Shown in pieces: positions 3,958 through 6,240 of a stretch of 6,240 nucleotides of DNA. Location: positions 1 through 6,240 of the forward strand of contig DATDGR010000112.1 of assembly GCA_036521995.1 (NCBI GenBank). The letters are read 5' to 3'. The notes under the pieces were generated by a model. The model saw only the letters and a list, made by a program, of their open reading frames with translations, had not been told where the DNA came from and did not search any database. The position numbers were made by a program, and so were the translations under genes. This stretch comes from Gp13-AA77 sp036521995. Its GTDB lineage: Bacteria > Acidobacteriota > Terriglobia > UBA7540. Each line of letters begins with the position of its first letter. The stretch's first letter is position 1.

Positions 3958-6240
3958 ATGCGACATTCAGTTCGACGACCCCTGTCGGCCTGGACTCTCA
4001 TAACGTGCGGGTTGTGTTTGAGCGCGCGCGCTCAGACTTTCCAAGGCAGCTTTGTCGGGACAGTCACCGACCCTACCGGCGCCGTTATTCCCGGCGCCAG
4101 CGTGACCGTCCAGGAGCAGGATAAAGGCTTTGCCCGCACGCTCACCACCGGCCCTAATGGCAGCTACGAGATTCCCCTGCTACCGCCCGGACGCTATCGT
4201 TTAGCCGTCGAGAAGGCGGGATTTGAGAAGACGGTACGGGGCCCCATTGTCCTGACGGTGAATCAACATCCCCGCATCGATTTCATGCTCAAGCTGGGTA
4301 CCCAGACCTCCGTTCTTACGGTGGAAGCTGCACCGCTGGCCGTGGAGACCCAGACCTCGTCGGTGGGAACTAACATCAGTCAGCAGCAAGTGGCAGACGT
4401 ACCCCTGAACGGGCGGAACTTTCTGGAGCTGACGCTCCTGGTACCGGGCGTATCCCCGGGCACCGAGGGCACGCGGGTCAGCGACCGGGGCGGCTCCATC
4501 AACGTGAACGGGATGCGGGATTCCATGAACTCCTACTGGCTGGACGGGCTGGACGACACCACCATCGGGGTGGGCCAGTTCACGGTAGCTCCCCCCATCG
4601 ACTCGGTGCAGGAATTCCGCATGGAGACAGGCGTCTACGAGGCCAAGTTTGGCGCCCACGCCGGCGCCCAGGTCAACATGGTGACCAAATCCGGCAGCAA
4701 CGAGGTGCACGGGACCGCCTACGACTACGTGCGCAACACGGCCTTTGATGCGCGCAACTTCTTCGATCCTGCGGTTCCACCCTTCCACCGCAACCAGTTC
4801 GGCGGGACCGTCGGCGGGCCGGTGGTTGTCCCGCACCTCTATGACGGGCATGATCACACGTTTTTTTTCGTCGCGTATGAGGGTACTCGCGAGCATCGCG
4901 GCTTTTATGACAATTTCCTGGTGCCTACCACTGCCGAGCACGGTGGGGATTTTACCGACCTCCTGAATCCCAGCTGCCCCACCCAGACGGTGCTCTTGAA
5001 TCCTTTCGCCTTGTTCCAGGGCCTCATCCAGCCGTTTACCAACATTAACCAGGTGTTGCCCCAGGCAGACCCGGTAGGCCAAGCTCTAGTGAACCAATAC
5101 CCGTCGCCCAATATCTCCAATGCCAGTTGTGGCGCTGCGAATTATCAAGCTCTGGTGGACCGCGAGGTGAGTTACGACACCGGCACCGTCCGCGTGGATC
5201 ATCGCTTTAATGACCGGGACTCGGTGTTTTTCCGTTACAACGTGACCTTTGACCGCGAGTTCCTCCCCACCGGCACCGTCCCGGAGAGCACCACGACGCT
5301 GCCGGGTTACGGCACCATCGCTCACAATTCCTACCAGATGGCAGGCGCCGATTGGACGCACATCTTCGGTCCCAAACTGGTGAACGAGTTCAAGCTGGGC
5401 TACAACCGCTGGCAGCTTCGCGAGAACGACCAGGATGCGGGCAACCCGCTCGTGCAGACCCTGGGCATTCAAGGCCTCGACCGCACAGACCCCGATCAAA
5501 CCGGGGTTCCCAACCTAAACTTCTCGGGTTATGACAGCCTGGGTGCGGATGAGGGTGTGCCCCAGAACGGAGCCGTGAACACCTTTCAGATTGCGGATAC
5601 TGTGACCCAGGTCCACGGACCTCACACGCTCAGCTATGGCGCCGATATCCGCACGGTCCGGCGCGGAAATTTCTCCGTCGATAACATTATCCGCGGCGAG
5701 TTTGACTTCACGGGCCTGGTAACGGGCGGTCTGGGGCAGTTGACCCCTCAGGAAGAACAAGGAATCGCGCAGGAACTCGGCCTGACCGGTGCGCCGATGT
5801 TTGGAAACAGCGTCGCCGATGCGCTCCTAGGCCTGCCCGAGTTCTGGATCAATGGTTTCCAGGAATATATCTCCGGTGCTTTCGGCGAATACGATTTTTT
5901 CGGGACGGACGATTGGCGAGTGCGTCCCAATCTGACTCTGAACCTCGGACTGCGTTACGAGTACAAAGCCCTGGTGACGGACAAAGCCAATCAGTTTGCG
6001 AATTTCGACTTCAACACTGGCAACCTGCTGGTGGCGGGCACGAGCGCGGCCACGGTGGAGAGCTTCAATTTTGACCCGGCGACAAACGCAGTCCAACTCC
6101 AGCCAACGGGCACCCTCAACCTGGGCAGCACCGCCCGGAACCGCTCCTTGCAGTATCCCGATCGCGACAATTTCGCGCCGCGCATCGGTTTCGCCTGGCA
6201 GCCCTTTTCGAAGTCCAACACCGTGGTGCGGGGCGGCTAC
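3958..6240 (+). CDS. TonB-dependent receptor, Oar-like, with N-terminal carboxypeptidase-regulatory domain (3' end outside window)
   Basis: The first 761 residues are present and the frame is open to the right edge; relatives usually run to about 1000-1200 residues, so a good part of the barrel is missing. Residues 1-25 are a signal peptide with RHSVRR, a hydrophobic stretch and a likely cleavage after ARA (A25/Q26). A carboxypeptidase-regulatory-like domain follows (about 27-112: GTVTDPTGAVIPGASVTV, then GSYEIPLLPPGRY). The plug region (about 117-250) has VPLNGRNFLELTLLVPGV, VNGMRDSMNSYWLDGLDD and GAQVNMVTKSGSNEVHG. Barrel signatures are YVRNTAFDARNFFDP (257-271), RNQFGGTVGGP, TFFFVAYEGTRE (301-312), LTLNLGLRYEY (659-669) and RDNFAPRIGFAW (736-747). 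It should sit in the outer membrane and take up a ligand with TonB energy; the substrate cannot be told. C340 and C391 lie in an early barrel region and could form a disulfide. GTG at 3955, directly before the ATG, is an alternative start. Confidence 0.93.
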   Translation, partial: MRHSVRRPLSAWTLITCGLCLSARAQTFQGSFVGTVTDPTGAVIPGASVTVQEQDKGFARTLTTGPNGSYEIPLLPPGRYRLAVEKAGFEKTVRGPIVLTVNQHPRIDFMLKLGTQTSVLTVEAAPLAVETQTSSVGTNISQQQVADVPLNGRNFLELTLLVPGVSPGTEGTRVSDRGGSINVNGMRDSMNSYWLDGLDDTTIGVGQFTVAPPIDSVQEFRMETGVYEAKFGAHAGAQVNMVTKSGSNEVHGTAYDYVRNTAFDARNFFDPAVPPFHRNQFGGTVGGPVVVPHLYDGHDHTFFFVAYEGTREHRGFYDNFLVPTTAEHGGDFTDLLNPSCPTQTVLLNPFALFQGLIQPFTNINQVLPQADPVGQALVNQYPSPNISNASCGAANYQALVDREVSYDTGTVRVDHRFNDRDSVFFRYNVTFDREFLPTGTVPESTTTLPGYGTIAHNSYQMAGADWTHIFGPKLVNEFKLGYNRWQLRENDQDAGNPLVQTLGIQGLDRTDPDQTGVPNLNFSGYDSLGADEGVPQNGAVNTFQIADTVTQVHGPHTLSYGADIRTVRRGNFSVDNIIRGEFDFTGLVTGGLGQLTPQEEQGIAQELGLTGAPMFGNSVADALLGLPEFWINGFQEYISGAFGEYDFFGTDDWRVRPNLTLNLGLRYEYKALVTDKANQFANFDFNTGNLLVAGTSAATVESFNFDPATNAVQLQPTGTLNLGSTARNRSLQYPDRDNFAPRIGFAWQPFSKSNTVVRGGY

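Noticed and set aside
3714..4124. A 136-codon plus-strand frame starting at TTG
   Set aside because: It covers the receptor promoter and overlaps the receptor signal peptide and regulatory domain in another frame. It has no Shine-Dalgarno and the product shows no domain.
4201..5082. A 293-codon open frame on the minus strand
   Set aside because: It lies wholly antisense to the receptor gene, whose plus frame shows clear family motifs. The His/Val/Gly-rich product looks like a GC-rich shadow frame.
1..6240. CRISPR array, tRNA, rRNA, insertion sequence or att sites
   Set aside because: No spaced direct repeats, cloverleaf-like sequence, transposase motifs or terminal inverted repeats were seen on either strand.

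Overview
The window looks like chromosomal DNA from an Acidobacteriota-type bacterium. It is GC-rich (roughly 60% by eye) and carries an Oar-like TonB-dependent receptor with an N-terminal carboxypeptidase-regulatory domain, a type greatly expanded in that phylum. It also has a zinc-ribbon/kinase-fold/TPR membrane protein and a SpoIIE-type phosphatase, both common in acidobacterial genomes. The taxon is inferred from protein style; there is no rRNA or other marker in the window.

Layout. (1) 1-113, minus strand: the probable start of an unidentified gene that runs off the left edge, 24 bp after the kinase-like gene. (2) 138-2087, minus: a 649-residue membrane protein with a zinc-ribbon-like N-terminus, a protein-kinase fold, an Ala/Pro-rich linker, one transmembrane helix and a C-terminal TPR unit. 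Its kinase fold has lost every main catalytic residue, so it reads as a pseudokinase. (3) 2088-2402: a 315-bp divergent intergenic region with a TTATAATC -10 element facing each way. (4) 2403-3707, plus: a 434-residue protein that fuses a VOC (glyoxalase-fold) domain through a short coiled coil to a PPM/SpoIIE phosphatase with all its metal-binding aspartates. Its start codon sits so close to the -10 element that the mRNA is probably leaderless. (5) 3708-3957: a short intergenic region with a good sigma70-type promoter and a Shine-Dalgarno. (6) 3958 to the right edge, plus: the first 761 residues of the TonB-dependent receptor.

How they may fit together. The pseudokinase and the VOC-phosphatase share a control region and may form one signalling module: a membrane-anchored kinase fold that can bind but probably not phosphorylate, and a soluble phosphatase gated by a ligand-binding VOC domain. 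No STAS antagonist, anti-sigma kinase or sigma factor is visible, so the phosphatase substrate is unknown. The receptor has its own promoter and no evident functional link to the pair.

The most notable points are the fully degenerate kinase active site, the VOC-SpoIIE fusion whose VOC domain lacks the two canonical metal ligands that can be placed, and the predicted leaderless start.
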